Numbered from the stretch's first letter, positions 1 to 7,272 are shown. The stretch is 14,121 nt of DNA from Nitrospirota bacterium (GCA_021838585.1 JAKCDE010000028.1:1-14121); one strand, 5' to 3'. The notes: generated by a model from the letters alone, not told the origin. Numbers and translations are program-made.

Positions 1-43
1 TGCGTTCGGGATCCACCTTCATGCTGTCTGCATCCGCACTCAT
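1..43 (-). CDS. Start of an unidentified gene, cut by the window edge
   Basis: An ATG (bases 43-41, minus strand) is preceded by AAAGGAGG with a 5-base spacer, an excellent ribosome binding site. The visible codons read MSADADSMKVDPER and run off the window. The gene begins 28 bases after the stop of the ABC exporter gene on the same strand, so it is probably the next gene of the galE-SemiSWEET-msbA operon. Fourteen residues are too few to assign a family. Genes next to msbA often act in lipid A or surface glycan synthesis, but that is only context. Confidence 0.6.
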   Translation of the reverse strand, partial: MSADADSMKVDPER

Positions 44-71
44 GGAAGCCTCCTTTGATCGGACACTTCTT

Positions 72-1859
72 TCACACCACCTCTTCCGGGAGGACCTCTC
101 CCGACCGCATCAGGTGGAGGATGAAGCCCTTGTACCGGCTGTCGATGGACATCAGTTCGTCGTGAGTTCCGCTCTCGATCAGTCGGCCCTTTTCCAGGAC
201 ATACACGACAGAGGCCTGTCGGATTGTCGTAAGACGATGGGCGATGGCGAGCGTCGTCCGCCCCCGCATGATCTTCTCGAGGGCCTTCTGGACCATCCAC
301 TCCGACTCGGAGTCGAGCGCGCTTGTCGCCTCGTCCATGATCAGTAGCGTGGGGTTTCTCAGAACAACCCGGGCCAGGGCGAGCCGCTGCTTCTCCCCCC
401 CCGATAAGAAAATCCCCCTCTCCCCCACCCGGGTCTCATAGCCGTTCGGCAGGGCGGAAATGAAATCGTGGGCATAGGCCGCCCGGGCCGCCTCGACCAT
501 TTCCTCATCGGAGACATCTCTTTCGAGACCATAGAGGAGATTGTCGCGAACCGTCTGGTTCATCAGGATCACATCCTGAGTCACGAACCCGATGATTTTC
601 CGAAGGCTCGCCGCATCGATCTCTGAAAGAGGAATGCCGTCCCAATAGATTTCACCTTCAGTGGGTCGGTAGAATTTTGGCAGAAGATTGGCGATCGTGC
701 TTTTTCCGGAGCCCGAAGCCCCCACAAGCGCCACAAAGGCCCCCGCCGGAATCGAAAGAGAAATCTCCGAAATGGCGTTACTGCTGCCGCCAGGGTAGGC
801 AAAGGACACATTTCGGAGTTCGATCCCTGTTTCCAGACCTTTGACCTCCTTTTTGCCGTTCTCATGAACCCGCTCTTCCGGAACCGAAAGGATGTCGACC
901 ATCCGCTCGGCGGCGGCCAGCGACTGCTGGATGTCGGTCTGGGCCCCGGCGAATCCCTTGATGGGCTGATAGAGCATCTGGGCGGCGGCGATGAAGCCCA
1001 CCAGGGTCCCGAAACTCAGGGTGCCGTGGATGACCGCGTAGCCCCCGATCCAGACCGCGAGCCCCGCCGCCAGCGCTCCCAGCGTCTCCATGACCGGAGA
1101 GAGCAGGTTCGAATACTTGGCGGTCTTGATCTGGAACCCCACGAACTCGTCGCTGTACCTTTTGAAGCTCTCCCGCTCCCGATCCTCCGAGACCACCCCC
1201 TTGATCAGCCGGATGGAGGAAAGACTTTCGGAGAGATGCTGGTTCACGTCACCGAAGGATTCCTGGGTCTTTCGCGAGAGGGTCTTGAGCTTTTTCCCGG
1301 TCTTTCGGATCGGGATCAGAACCGTCGGAAGCGTCACCAGCAAAAAGAGGGTGAGCTTCGGACTCATGACGAACATGGAGACCAGCACGCCCACGATCGT
1401 GAACCCCTGCTGGATCAGATCCCGGAAGGTGTTCGCCACCCCGCCCTGGAGACGCTCGGCATCGTAGGTCACCCGCCCCATCAGGGATCCCGTCCCCTCC
1501 CTGCCGAAGTAATCCAACGGAAGCGAGAGCAGATGTCCGAAAAGGCTCTTGCGCACATCGTTGACCATCCGGAGCGCGGCAATCCGGAGAAGGTAGTTCT
1601 GGAAGAAGACCGCAACGCCCTTCAGCGCAAAGAGAAGAAAGAAGGCGAAGGGAAGGATGAAGAGATAGTGGGTGTTCTTCTGAGTGAAGATCTTGTCGAT
1701 CAGCTCCCGGAGAACGAGAGGCACCCCGCTCGTCATGGCGGAGGCCACAAAGCCCAGGAGGATCCCCCCGACGATGTGGGCGCGGTAAGGCCGGATCCAC
1801 CCGTGGAAATAGGGTTTGATCCTCTGGTAGGCCGGATCCTTCCAGAAAAAGAAGGTCAT
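72..1859 (-). CDS. msbA: MsbA-like ABC exporter (permease-ATPase half transporter)
   Basis: This 595-residue half transporter has an N-terminal ABC type-1 transmembrane domain (about residues 20-320, six helices expected) followed by one nucleotide-binding domain (about 345-585). Visible motifs are Walker A GASGSGKST (380-388), Q-loop Gln428, signature LSGGEKQ (485-491), Walker B LLIMDE (505-510) and switch His541. Length and order match MsbA and related lipid flippases, which act as inner-membrane homodimers that flip lipid A-core using ATP. The open frame extends 24 codons upstream. The ATG at 1859 was chosen because the family begins near there and GGGAG lies about 10 bases before it. The gene starts 37 bases after the SemiSWEET gene and shares its strand with galE, supporting an envelope role. 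A multidrug or peptide exporter of the same fold cannot be excluded. Confidence 0.85.
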   Translation of the reverse strand: MTFFFWKDPAYQRIKPYFHGWIRPYRAHIVGGILLGFVASAMTSGVPLVLRELIDKIFTQKNTHYLFILPFAFFLLFALKGVAVFFQNYLLRIAALRMVNDVRKSLFGHLLSLPLDYFGREGTGSLMGRVTYDAERLQGGVANTFRDLIQQGFTIVGVLVSMFVMSPKLTLFLLVTLPTVLIPIRKTGKKLKTLSRKTQESFGDVNQHLSESLSSIRLIKGVVSEDRERESFKRYSDEFVGFQIKTAKYSNLLSPVMETLGALAAGLAVWIGGYAVIHGTLSFGTLVGFIAAAQMLYQPIKGFAGAQTDIQQSLAAAERMVDILSVPEERVHENGKKEVKGLETGIELRNVSFAYPGGSSNAISEISLSIPAGAFVALVGASGSGKSTIANLLPKFYRPTEGEIYWDGIPLSEIDAASLRKIIGFVTQDVILMNQTVRDNLLYGLERDVSDEEMVEAARAAYAHDFISALPNGYETRVGERGIFLSGGEKQRLALARVVLRNPTLLIMDEATSALDSESEWMVQKALEKIMRGRTTLAIAHRLTTIRQASVVYVLEKGRLIESGTHDELMSIDSRYKGFILHLMRSGEVLPEEVV

Positions 1860-1896
1860 TGGCGCGGGTCTCCCGGCCAGAAGGGGGTGGTTCTCT

Positions 1897-2172
1897 TCAC
1901 TTCCACCGCCACTTGGCCACCAGGAGGACAAAGGAGAGCAGAAGGGTGATCCCGTTGGCCAGGATCATGGGAAGGGCCCCGAGACGGATCCCGTAGACCA
2001 GCCAGAAAAAGACCCCGGCCGTAAAGAGGAGATACATTCCCAAAGATATGCTCCGAGTGTCCCGCGTCCGGAGGGTCTTCACCACCTGGGGGAAGAAGGC
2101 GACCGTCGTCATCGTTCCGCCGAGGTACCCGAACCATTCGTCACGCACCGGAGACCGTCCCATGGGTTTCAT
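1897..2172 (-). CDS. SemiSWEET-type PQ-loop sugar transporter
   Basis: A 91-residue protein with three predicted membrane helices (about 14-31, 43-61, 65-85), the size and topology of bacterial SemiSWEETs. These are half-size versions of SWEET/MtN3 transporters that dimerise to make a sugar uniporter. The Pro28-Gln29 pair at the end of helix 1 is the PQ-loop signature, and Asn73 lies in helix 3. The start at 2172 is chosen because GGAAAG sits about 6 bases upstream. Alternatives are ATG at 2163 and GTG at 2148, the latter overlapping the galE stop. With the chosen start the gene overlaps the end of galE by 32 bases, so coupled translation is likely. Its place between galE and the ABC exporter suggests sugar transport linked to envelope metabolism, but the substrate cannot be read from sequence. 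Confidence 0.8.
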   Translation of the reverse strand: MKPMGRSPVRDEWFGYLGGTMTTVAFFPQVVKTLRTRDTRSISLGMYLLFTAGVFFWLVYGIRLGALPMILANGITLLLSFVLLVAKWRWK

Positions 2173-3184
2173 TTGTCTGCTTTCCCAGCCCGCTCTGCCA
2201 CCGCCAGGCGTCGGCGCACATCCGTTCGATCCCCAGCTCCGCCCTCCATCCCAGAAGCTTTTCCGCAAGGGAGGGATCGGCCCAGCAGGCCGCCACGTCC
2301 CCGTGGCGCCGGGGAACGATTTTGTAAGGAATAGACCGTCCCGACACCTTCTCGAAGGCCCGGACCATCTCGAGGACGGAGGTCCCTCTCCCTGTCCCCA
2401 GATTCACGGTGAGGGGTCCGGGCCCCTCCCAGGAGGAAAGAGCATTCAGGGCCGCCAGATGGCCCTTCGAAAGGTCCATCACATGAATGTAGTCCCGGAC
2501 CCCGGTCCCGTCCTCCGTGGGGTAGTCGTTCCCGAAGACCTGGAGAAAGGGCCGGATCCCCACTGCCACCTGGGCCACGAAAGGCATCAGGTTGTTCGGC
2601 ACCCCCCGGGGATTTTCCCCGATCACTCCGGAAGGATGGGCCCCCACAGGATTGAAATATCGAAGCAGGGAGACCTTCCAGGAGGAATCGGAGGCCACCA
2701 GGCTCCGGAGGATCTCCTCGATCGCCAGCTTCGTCGTCCCGTAGGGATTGGTGGCGGCAAGGGGGGCATCCTCGGCGATCGGCAGGCGCTCGGGAACCCC
2801 GTAGACCGTGGCGGAGGAGCTGAAGACCAGGGTCTTCACCCCCTTCTCCCGCATTGCAAAGAGAAGGGAGAGCGTTCCGGTCACGTTGTTGTCGTAGTAT
2901 TCGAGAGGAAGTCGGGAGGACTCGCCCACGGCCTTCAGTCCTGCGAAGTGGATCACCGCCCGGGGGCGTTCCCGCTCCAGGATCTCCTCCATCCCTTTCC
3001 GGTCCCGGATATCCGCCTCGTAAAGCGGAGCCTTCCTCCCGGCGATCGCCCCGATCCGGTCCGCCACATCCCGCTCGCTGTTCGAGAGATTGTCGAGAAG
3101 GACCACCTCGAATCCCGCCTCGAGCAGAACCAAGGCCGTGTGGGAGCCGATATACCCCGTCCCCCCCGTGACCAGAACCTTCAT
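2141..3184 (-). CDS. galE: UDP-glucose 4-epimerase
   Basis: A 347-residue extended short-chain dehydrogenase. It has the N-terminal NAD-binding glycine motif GGTGYIG (7-13), Ser124 in SSSATVYG, and the catalytic pair Tyr148-x3-Lys152 in NPYGTTK. The GalE-typical RYFNPVGAHPSG (175-186) and the DYIHV region (231-235) are also present. Length matches E. coli GalE closely. The enzyme interconverts UDP-glucose and UDP-galactose through a transient 4-keto intermediate with tightly bound NAD, in the cytoplasm, supplying galactose for surface polysaccharides. The ATG at 3184 is supported by GGGGAG about 8 bases upstream. It appears to be the first gene of an operon continuing into SemiSWEET and the ABC exporter. 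UDP-GlcNAc epimerase activity is also possible. Confidence 0.93.
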   Translation of the reverse strand: MKVLVTGGTGYIGSHTALVLLEAGFEVVLLDNLSNSERDVADRIGAIAGRKAPLYEADIRDRKGMEEILERERPRAVIHFAGLKAVGESSRLPLEYYDNNVTGTLSLLFAMREKGVKTLVFSSSATVYGVPERLPIAEDAPLAATNPYGTTKLAIEEILRSLVASDSSWKVSLLRYFNPVGAHPSGVIGENPRGVPNNLMPFVAQVAVGIRPFLQVFGNDYPTEDGTGVRDYIHVMDLSKGHLAALNALSSWEGPGPLTVNLGTGRGTSVLEMVRAFEKVSGRSIPYKIVPRRHGDVAACWADPSLAEKLLGWRAELGIERMCADAWRWQSGLGKQTNETHGTVSGA

Positions 3185-3268
3185 CCTATTGCTCCCCTTT
3201 CCTGTCGTTCCGCGTTGACAAGCGCCAGGGACTTCCCCACACTAGAAAAAAGTCCAGACCCCATGCAC

Positions 3269-3298
3269 ATACTACAGAACATATCGACCACAAATCAA
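3269..3298 (-). promoter_or_regulatory. Candidate sigma-70-like promoter for the galE operon
   Basis: On the minus strand TTGATT (3298-3293) and TAGTAT (3274-3269) are separated by 18 bases. This places transcription start about 75-80 bases before the galE ATG. Both boxes match consensus at 4 of 6 positions or better, within an AT-rich patch of the 202-base spacer between galE and the divergent DUF2231-like gene. On the plus strand TTGACA (3215-3220) could serve the divergent gene, but no good -10 box follows it. Assigned by eye. Confidence 0.4.
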
Positions 3299-3386
3299 AA
3301 AATCACCGGAGTCCCGCCCTCCTCACCGCTCCTTTCCGGGGCTTTCCGGGATCCGGGATGAGATCCGACCAAAGGAAATACTCCCA

Positions 3387-3833
3387 GTGCCGATCCACCC
3401 ATTTTTCGTCCACTTCACCCTTTCACTGGCGTTTTTATTTGCGGCAATGGAGATTTTTCCTTCTCTTCGCGAGCGGATACCGGAAAAAGAAGGGAGTCTG
3501 ATCGGAGTCGGCACCGTCGTGTTCATCGCCCTGGCCGCTCTTTCCGGGTGGCTCTCCCTCGAGACCCTCCAGGAGCGACGGATTCCTATTCCTCCCGCCG
3601 CCGCCATCCACAGGCTTCTGGCCCTCTCCGGGTCCGCTCTCCTGGCTCTTCTCTGGATCGCAGGGCTTCGGCGGCTCCGTCTGGCTCCCCCCATACGCCG
3701 GTCGATCGGCCTTGCCGGCCTCCTGCTCCTTCTGGGAGCCGCGGCAGTGGGAGGCCATCTCGTCTACGACGACCGGCTCGGAACGGATTTCGGCGCCCCC
3801 TCCCCGGCCGCGCCTCCCGCCATTCGCCCCTAG
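3387..3833 (+). CDS. DUF2231-like integral membrane protein
   Basis: A 148-residue hydrophobic protein with four predicted membrane helices (about 8-24, 38-56, 75-94, 106-126). The N-terminal HPFFVHF and the C-terminal GGHLVYDDRLG (122-132) resemble the DUF2231 family, whose members end helix 4 with a GGxLVYxxG-type motif. No biochemical role is established for the family; conserved histidines suggest a possible cofactor or metal link, which is inference. The start is a GTG; GGA lies 10 bases upstream, and no alternative in-frame ATG fits better. The C-terminal tail (136-148) is rich in Pro and Ala. It is the only plus-strand gene in the left half and converges on uppP, overlapping it by 4 bases. 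Confidence 0.75.
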   Translation: MPIHPFFVHFTLSLAFLFAAMEIFPSLRERIPEKEGSLIGVGTVVFIALAALSGWLSLETLQERRIPIPPAAAIHRLLALSGSALLALLWIAGLRRLRLAPPIRRSIGLAGLLLLLGAAAVGGHLVYDDRLGTDFGAPSPAAPPAIRP

Positions 3834-4678
3834 CGCAAGATTATTAAGGAGAGAGCCCCCGCCGCCAGACAGTAGAGGCCGAAGGGGGCCAGGGCCTGGT
3901 TCGCCTCGAATTTTCTGAAGTAGCGCATGAGAAGGAAGGTGGTGAGCCAGGCGGTGGCGCAGGCGACCGTTCCCCCGGCCAGGGCGAGCTTGATGGAGGC
4001 CGGAGTGCCGTACCGGATCAGCTTCGGGATTTCCAGAACCCCCGCCGCCCCGATGATGGGCGTCGACAGAAGGAAGGAAAAGCGGGCGGCCTCCGCATGT
4101 CCCAGCCCCCCGAAAAGCCCTCCCACCATCGTGATCCCCGAGCGGGAGATTCCCGGCAGGAGCGCGACCGCCTGGAAGATCCCGATGAAAAAGGCCCGGA
4201 GGGGTCCCATCCGGTCTAGGTCGACCGACAGGGCCCCCGTCCGCCAGCGACGGAGGATTTCCGAAAGGATCAGGACTCCTCCGTTCAGCAGAAGAAAGAC
4301 CGCCGCCAGAGAGGGTGCGGCAAAGAGATGGCGGATCTTCTTTTCGAGAAGAAGCCCGATCAGTCCGGCGGGAACGGTTCCCGCGACGAGAAGCCAAAAG
4401 AGATGGCGGGCCGAACGGGCCTCCGGAACCCGGTTCGCTCGTCCGGGGACAAGAAAGGCCCCCAGGATCTCCCGCCATTCCCGGTTGAAATAGAGGAGCA
4501 GGGCCAGCGTGGTTCCCAGATGGAGGGAGACCATGAATGGAAGATAGGAAGGATCCTTTTCGATCTCCCCCCAGCCCAAAAGGGCGGGGAGGATGACTCC
4601 GTGGCCCAGCGAACTGATGGGAGCAAGTTCGGTAAGCCCCTGGGTCGCGCCGATCACGAGTGCCTGCAATGTCGTCAT
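3830..4678 (-). CDS. uppP: Undecaprenyl-diphosphatase (BacA family)
   Basis: A 282-residue polytopic membrane protein of the usual UppP length. Motif 1 reads QGLTELAPISSLGH (13-26), giving the (E/Q)xxxE glutamates and His26. Motif 2 is PGISRSG (175-181) with the phosphate-binding Arg179. The enzyme removes a phosphate from undecaprenyl diphosphate at the membrane, recycling the lipid carrier used for peptidoglycan and O-antigen, and gives bacitracin resistance when abundant. Motif 1 has Leu where E. coli has Thr (SSLGH versus SSTGH), a mild deviation. The start at 4678 has only a weak AAAGG about 11 bases upstream. The nearest upstream gene on this strand is the antitoxin-like gene, 100 bases away and unlike it in composition, so co-regulation is doubtful. 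Confidence 0.93.
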   Translation of the reverse strand: MTTLQALVIGATQGLTELAPISSLGHGVILPALLGWGEIEKDPSYLPFMVSLHLGTTLALLLYFNREWREILGAFLVPGRANRVPEARSARHLFWLLVAGTVPAGLIGLLLEKKIRHLFAAPSLAAVFLLLNGGVLILSEILRRWRTGALSVDLDRMGPLRAFFIGIFQAVALLPGISRSGITMVGGLFGGLGHAEAARFSFLLSTPIIGAAGVLEIPKLIRYGTPASIKLALAGGTVACATAWLTTFLLMRYFRKFEANQALAPFGLYCLAAGALSLIILR

Positions 4679-4778
4679 GAAACAATGGACCTTTCTTTTA
4701 AGGGAGAAGGGTTAGGAAAGGTCCTGTCTCCGGGTTGGAATGATGAGAATGAACCCTGTCTGATCCCATGCCAGGAAT

Positions 4779-5021
4779 TCAATGATATTTTTCCTCGAGA
4801 GTCTTTCGATGATCCGTTTCGTCCACTTCGGATCCACGAAGAATTCCGATAAGGCTTTTTGTCAGGGGCGGAATATCCTCATTAACCCCGGACTTCTCCT
4901 GATCCATAAGGGAAAAATACTCCGAAACAACTTGGGACAAAGATTTTCCATTGTCACGAGCGTGTTTCTTTGCCTTTTTGATCAATGTCTCTTCCATCCG
5001 AAGTGTCAATTTTGTTGGCAT
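4779..5021 (-). CDS. Antitoxin-like DUF6364 family protein (ribbon-helix-helix type)
   Basis: An 80-residue protein beginning MPTKLTLRMEETLIKKAKK, the amphipathic beta strand and helix typical of the DUF6364 antitoxin-like family, followed by GKSLSQVVSEYF, which fits the second helix of a ribbon-helix-helix fold. Such proteins bind DNA as dimers, repress their own promoter and neutralise a PIN-domain RNase encoded just downstream. A very strong site GGGAGAGG precedes the ATG. The next 100 bases downstream hold no recognisable PIN gene, so this looks like an orphan antitoxin. Base composition stands out: about 45% GC over 4801-4980 by direct count, while flanking genes are near 60-70%. This suggests acquisition by transfer. 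The C-terminal half (45-80) is charged and probably the toxin-binding segment. Confidence 0.75.
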   Translation of the reverse strand: MPTKLTLRMEETLIKKAKKHARDNGKSLSQVVSEYFSLMDQEKSGVNEDIPPLTKSLIGILRGSEVDETDHRKTLEEKYH

Positions 5022-5035
5022 GTCCCTCTCCCTTT

Positions 5036-5066
5036 TGACGTATTACACTTTATAAGCCTTACGTCA
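5036..5066. promoter_or_regulatory. Perfect inverted repeat, candidate operator of the antitoxin-like gene
   Basis: TGACGTA (5036-5042) and TACGTCA (5060-5066) form a perfect 7-base inverted repeat with a 17-base AT-rich centre that contains TTTATAA. It begins 15 bases upstream of the antitoxin-like start codon, just outside the ribosome binding site, where the core promoter should lie. Ribbon-helix-helix antitoxins commonly autorepress through such half-sites. Assignment as operator is inference from symmetry and position. Confidence 0.55.
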
Positions 5067-5131
5067 TTTGATCCAGAGCCTCAAATCGGAGAGATTGTCA
5101 TCCTCAGATATCCTCTATGATCCCACGAGTC

Positions 5132-5557
5132 TCAGATATAGAACATGAGGGGCTGCTCTCCACGGTCCTTGTCGATCGCCTTGATGCAGTCGGCCAGAGT
5201 CACCTTTTCAAGCTCTGCGTTGACCGCCTGGCTCAGCTGGTCAAAGAGAAATCGCAGGGCCGGCCCAGGCGGTGAGGAGGGATCGTAGAGAGAGACCGTG
5301 CCCTCAAGCGCCTGCACGATCCCCGAAAGACGGATTTCGGAGGGTTCCCGGACCAGCTTGTACTTCCCCTGGGGTCCGCGACTCGACTCCACAAATCCGT
5401 TCTTCACCAAAGTGGCCATGATCTGTTTCAGAAACGGTTTGGGGATCTGGGAGCGCTGGGCGATGTTGGCCCCGGTGATCCCCTGGGTCCCCGCGTTGGC
5501 GATCTCCACCATGGCCCGGATCCCGTAATCCACACGCTGGGACAGCTTGCAGGACAT
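5132..5557 (-). CDS. Rrf2-family transcriptional regulator without Fe-S cysteines
   Basis: A 141-residue protein with the Rrf2 winged-helix start MSCKLSQRVDYGIRAMVEIA, the recognition region IPKPFLKQIMATLVKNGFV, and the wing SSRGPQGKYKL. IscR, NsrR and RirA bind an Fe-S cluster through three cysteines around residues 90-110. Here the only cysteines are Cys3 and one near 124, so a cluster of that kind is not expected; this fits the cluster-free branch (CymR-like). Its ligand and targets are unknown. The open frame runs far upstream into the MCP gene, but the ATG at 5557 has a perfect AAGGAGG with a 6-base spacer and matches the family start. It begins 23 bases after the MCP-like gene and probably shares its transcript. 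Confidence 0.88.
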   Translation of the reverse strand: MSCKLSQRVDYGIRAMVEIANAGTQGITGANIAQRSQIPKPFLKQIMATLVKNGFVESSRGPQGKYKLVREPSEIRLSGIVQALEGTVSLYDPSSPPGPALRFLFDQLSQAVNAELEKVTLADCIKAIDKDRGEQPLMFYI

Positions 5558-5580
5558 ATCAAACCTCCTTGAAACTTTTT

Positions 5581-7272
5581 TTAAAGACGGAATCGGTCGA
5601 TTTCCCTGTCGAGCTCCTTCACCACCTTCAGGATCTCTCCCAGATGGCGCTCCTCCAGAGGCTTCTGGCCCATCTGTCCGCGAAAGTCCTCCGCCAGGGA
5701 GTCGAGAATCGCCTGGATCTTCAGAATGGCCTCGGTCTCGGTGCGGATCCGCTCTGCCATCCCCTCCCATTGCAGAGCTACCCGGGAGAGAGCCTCCTGG
5801 AAAAGCGTCCAGGTCTCCTGAAATCCCTCAAGGCCCCGGTCGGCCGTCTCCAGCCCCTCGGCCCTTCCGGAAAGGGAAGCCGCGACATGGTCGAGCCGGC
5901 CGTTCAGTTCCGAGAGTTCGTTCCCGATGGCCCCGAGGGCCGTCTCGGTCTTTCGGGAGAGGTCGGCGACCGTGTCGGCCACGATCCGGAATGTCCGGCC
6001 TCCGGCACCGGCATGGGAGGCCTCGATCGCCGCGTTCATCCCCGTGAGATGCAGCTCTCTGGCGATCTCGTTGATGGTGGCGAAGGCCTGGGCGAGGCTG
6101 CGGCGCATCTTTTCGAGCCCTTCCCCCTCCCCGACCAGACTTCCGGAGAGGCTGCGGGCCTCCCGGACGGAGTCCCGGACCGACTGGGTCACCTGACCAA
6201 TCTTCCGGGACTTCTCCGAAAACCAGGAAAAGCTCCGGGCCACCTCGTTCTCGGAGAGACCGGACTTGCCGCTCAGAAGATCCCGGACCCGGAGCCTGAG
6301 CTCGTCTAAAGCCAGGCGGACCTCTTCCTCTTTGCGGTAGCGCCGCTCGTGATCCCGGTCCAGAAGCTCGGCATGGGCCTCGATCCACCGGACCCTGTCG
6401 GAAACCTCCCCCATCCACCCCCGGAAGAGATCCACGAACCGGTTCAGAAAATAGACCAGCCTCCCCAGCTCGTCGTCGCGCGTACGGGGAAAGGAGAGCC
6501 GCAGGTCGGGGTTGTCCGGCCCCACCATGGCGATGGCCCGGGAGAGTCCGTCGAGGGGACGGACCAGAGAGCGACGGATCAGGAGGATCACCACCAGCAC
6601 CAGCGTTTCGAGGATTCCCGAAAACATCCAGAAGCGGGCCCACCGACCGGCCCGCATTTCCCGGGCGAAGGCCGTCCCGTCGGAGTAGAGGACAAGGGTT
6701 CCCAGTCGCTTCCCGCCCTGCGGACAGGAGGGACAGGAGGCATCGCTGGAGAGGGGAAGGCGCACGAGAAAAACCCGCCTCCCCGACCGAGATCGTCCCT
6801 CCAGGAACCCCTTTCCCGGCCTGTCCGAGAGGAGGCGGGAGACGGAGACCGGAAGCTCCGGACCCGAGGAGAGGAGAACGCTCTGCCCGTCCGTTCCCAG
6901 AAGGACCGCTTCGTCGGGAGAGGACTGGCGAATCGTCCTGAAAAGGGCCTGCGCCCCCGGAAGATCGTCCTTCTCGAGGAGACGGACGAGGGAGGCCATC
7001 AGAACGTCCGCCTCAGCAGAAAGCCTCCGGTCGATGGAGCGGACAGCCTCCCGATTCTCCTGGCGGTCGATCTGGTAGGCCAACACGGAAAAGCCCACGG
7101 AAAGGGCCAGAAAGAGCCAGAGAAAGAAGCGGGTCGTGACCTTCCGCGTCCAGGGAACGGGGGCCATCGCAAAGAGTGGAGGAGCCGGGTCCCTTTCTGT
7201 CCTCCCCCGCCCCGGGAGATCGGAGCTGGAACGCTCGCCGGGAGTCTTCAGAATTTCGGGTTGCGAAGCCAC
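5581..7272 (-). CDS. MCP-like membrane signal transducer with HAMP domain
   Basis: A 563-residue protein. It has a cytoplasmic lead (1-47), membrane helix 1 (about 48-66), a periplasmic sensor region (67-213), helix 2 (about 214-232), a HAMP-like region (233-285), then a long coiled-coil cytoplasmic part. The segment INEIARELHLTGMNAAIEAS (400-419) followed by AGAGGRTFRIVAD matches the chemoreceptor hairpin that contacts CheA and CheW. The sensor carries Cys180-Pro-Ser-Cys183, resembling a CxxCH haem site but with Pro after the second Cys. The C-terminal half is shorter than in classic MCPs and shows no clear methylation sites or CheR-binding pentapeptide. A GTG start is chosen because GGGAG lies 8 bases upstream; the later ATG (residue 36) has no such site. 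It lies between lgt and the Rrf2 gene in a tight operon, with no other chemotaxis genes nearby. Confidence 0.8.
   Translation of the reverse strand: MASQPEILKTPGERSSSDLPGRGRTERDPAPPLFAMAPVPWTRKVTTRFFLWLFLALSVGFSVLAYQIDRQENREAVRSIDRRLSAEADVLMASLVRLLEKDDLPGAQALFRTIRQSSPDEAVLLGTDGQSVLLSSGPELPVSVSRLLSDRPGKGFLEGRSRSGRRVFLVRLPLSSDASCPSCPQGGKRLGTLVLYSDGTAFAREMRAGRWARFWMFSGILETLVLVVILLIRRSLVRPLDGLSRAIAMVGPDNPDLRLSFPRTRDDELGRLVYFLNRFVDLFRGWMGEVSDRVRWIEAHAELLDRDHERRYRKEEEVRLALDELRLRVRDLLSGKSGLSENEVARSFSWFSEKSRKIGQVTQSVRDSVREARSLSGSLVGEGEGLEKMRRSLAQAFATINEIARELHLTGMNAAIEASHAGAGGRTFRIVADTVADLSRKTETALGAIGNELSELNGRLDHVAASLSGRAEGLETADRGLEGFQETWTLFQEALSRVALQWEGMAERIRTETEAILKIQAILDSLAEDFRGQMGQKPLEERHLGEILKVVKELDREIDRFRL

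Noticed and set aside
864..1949. Long plus-strand open frame opposite the ABC exporter
   Set aside because: It lies antisense to a gene with all ABC motifs, has a low-complexity charged translation, and reflects GC-rich codon bias.
4720..4770. Short GGGTT/AACCC inverted repeat and CCTGTCT direct repeat, possible insertion-sequence end
   Set aside because: Five-base arms and 7-base repeats are not enough evidence without a transposase or target duplication.
4686..4866. Minus-strand frame overlapping the antitoxin-like gene end (contains RKNIIEFLAWDQTGF), possible toxin remnant
   Set aside because: About 49 codons open without a start codon or PIN acidic residues; it is out of frame with the antitoxin and fits chance.
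5103..5139. Direct repeat CTCAGATAT (5103-5111 and 5131-5139) around the Rrf2 stop
   Set aside because: Only 9 bases with no flanking mobile-element features; could be chance in an AT-rich spacer.
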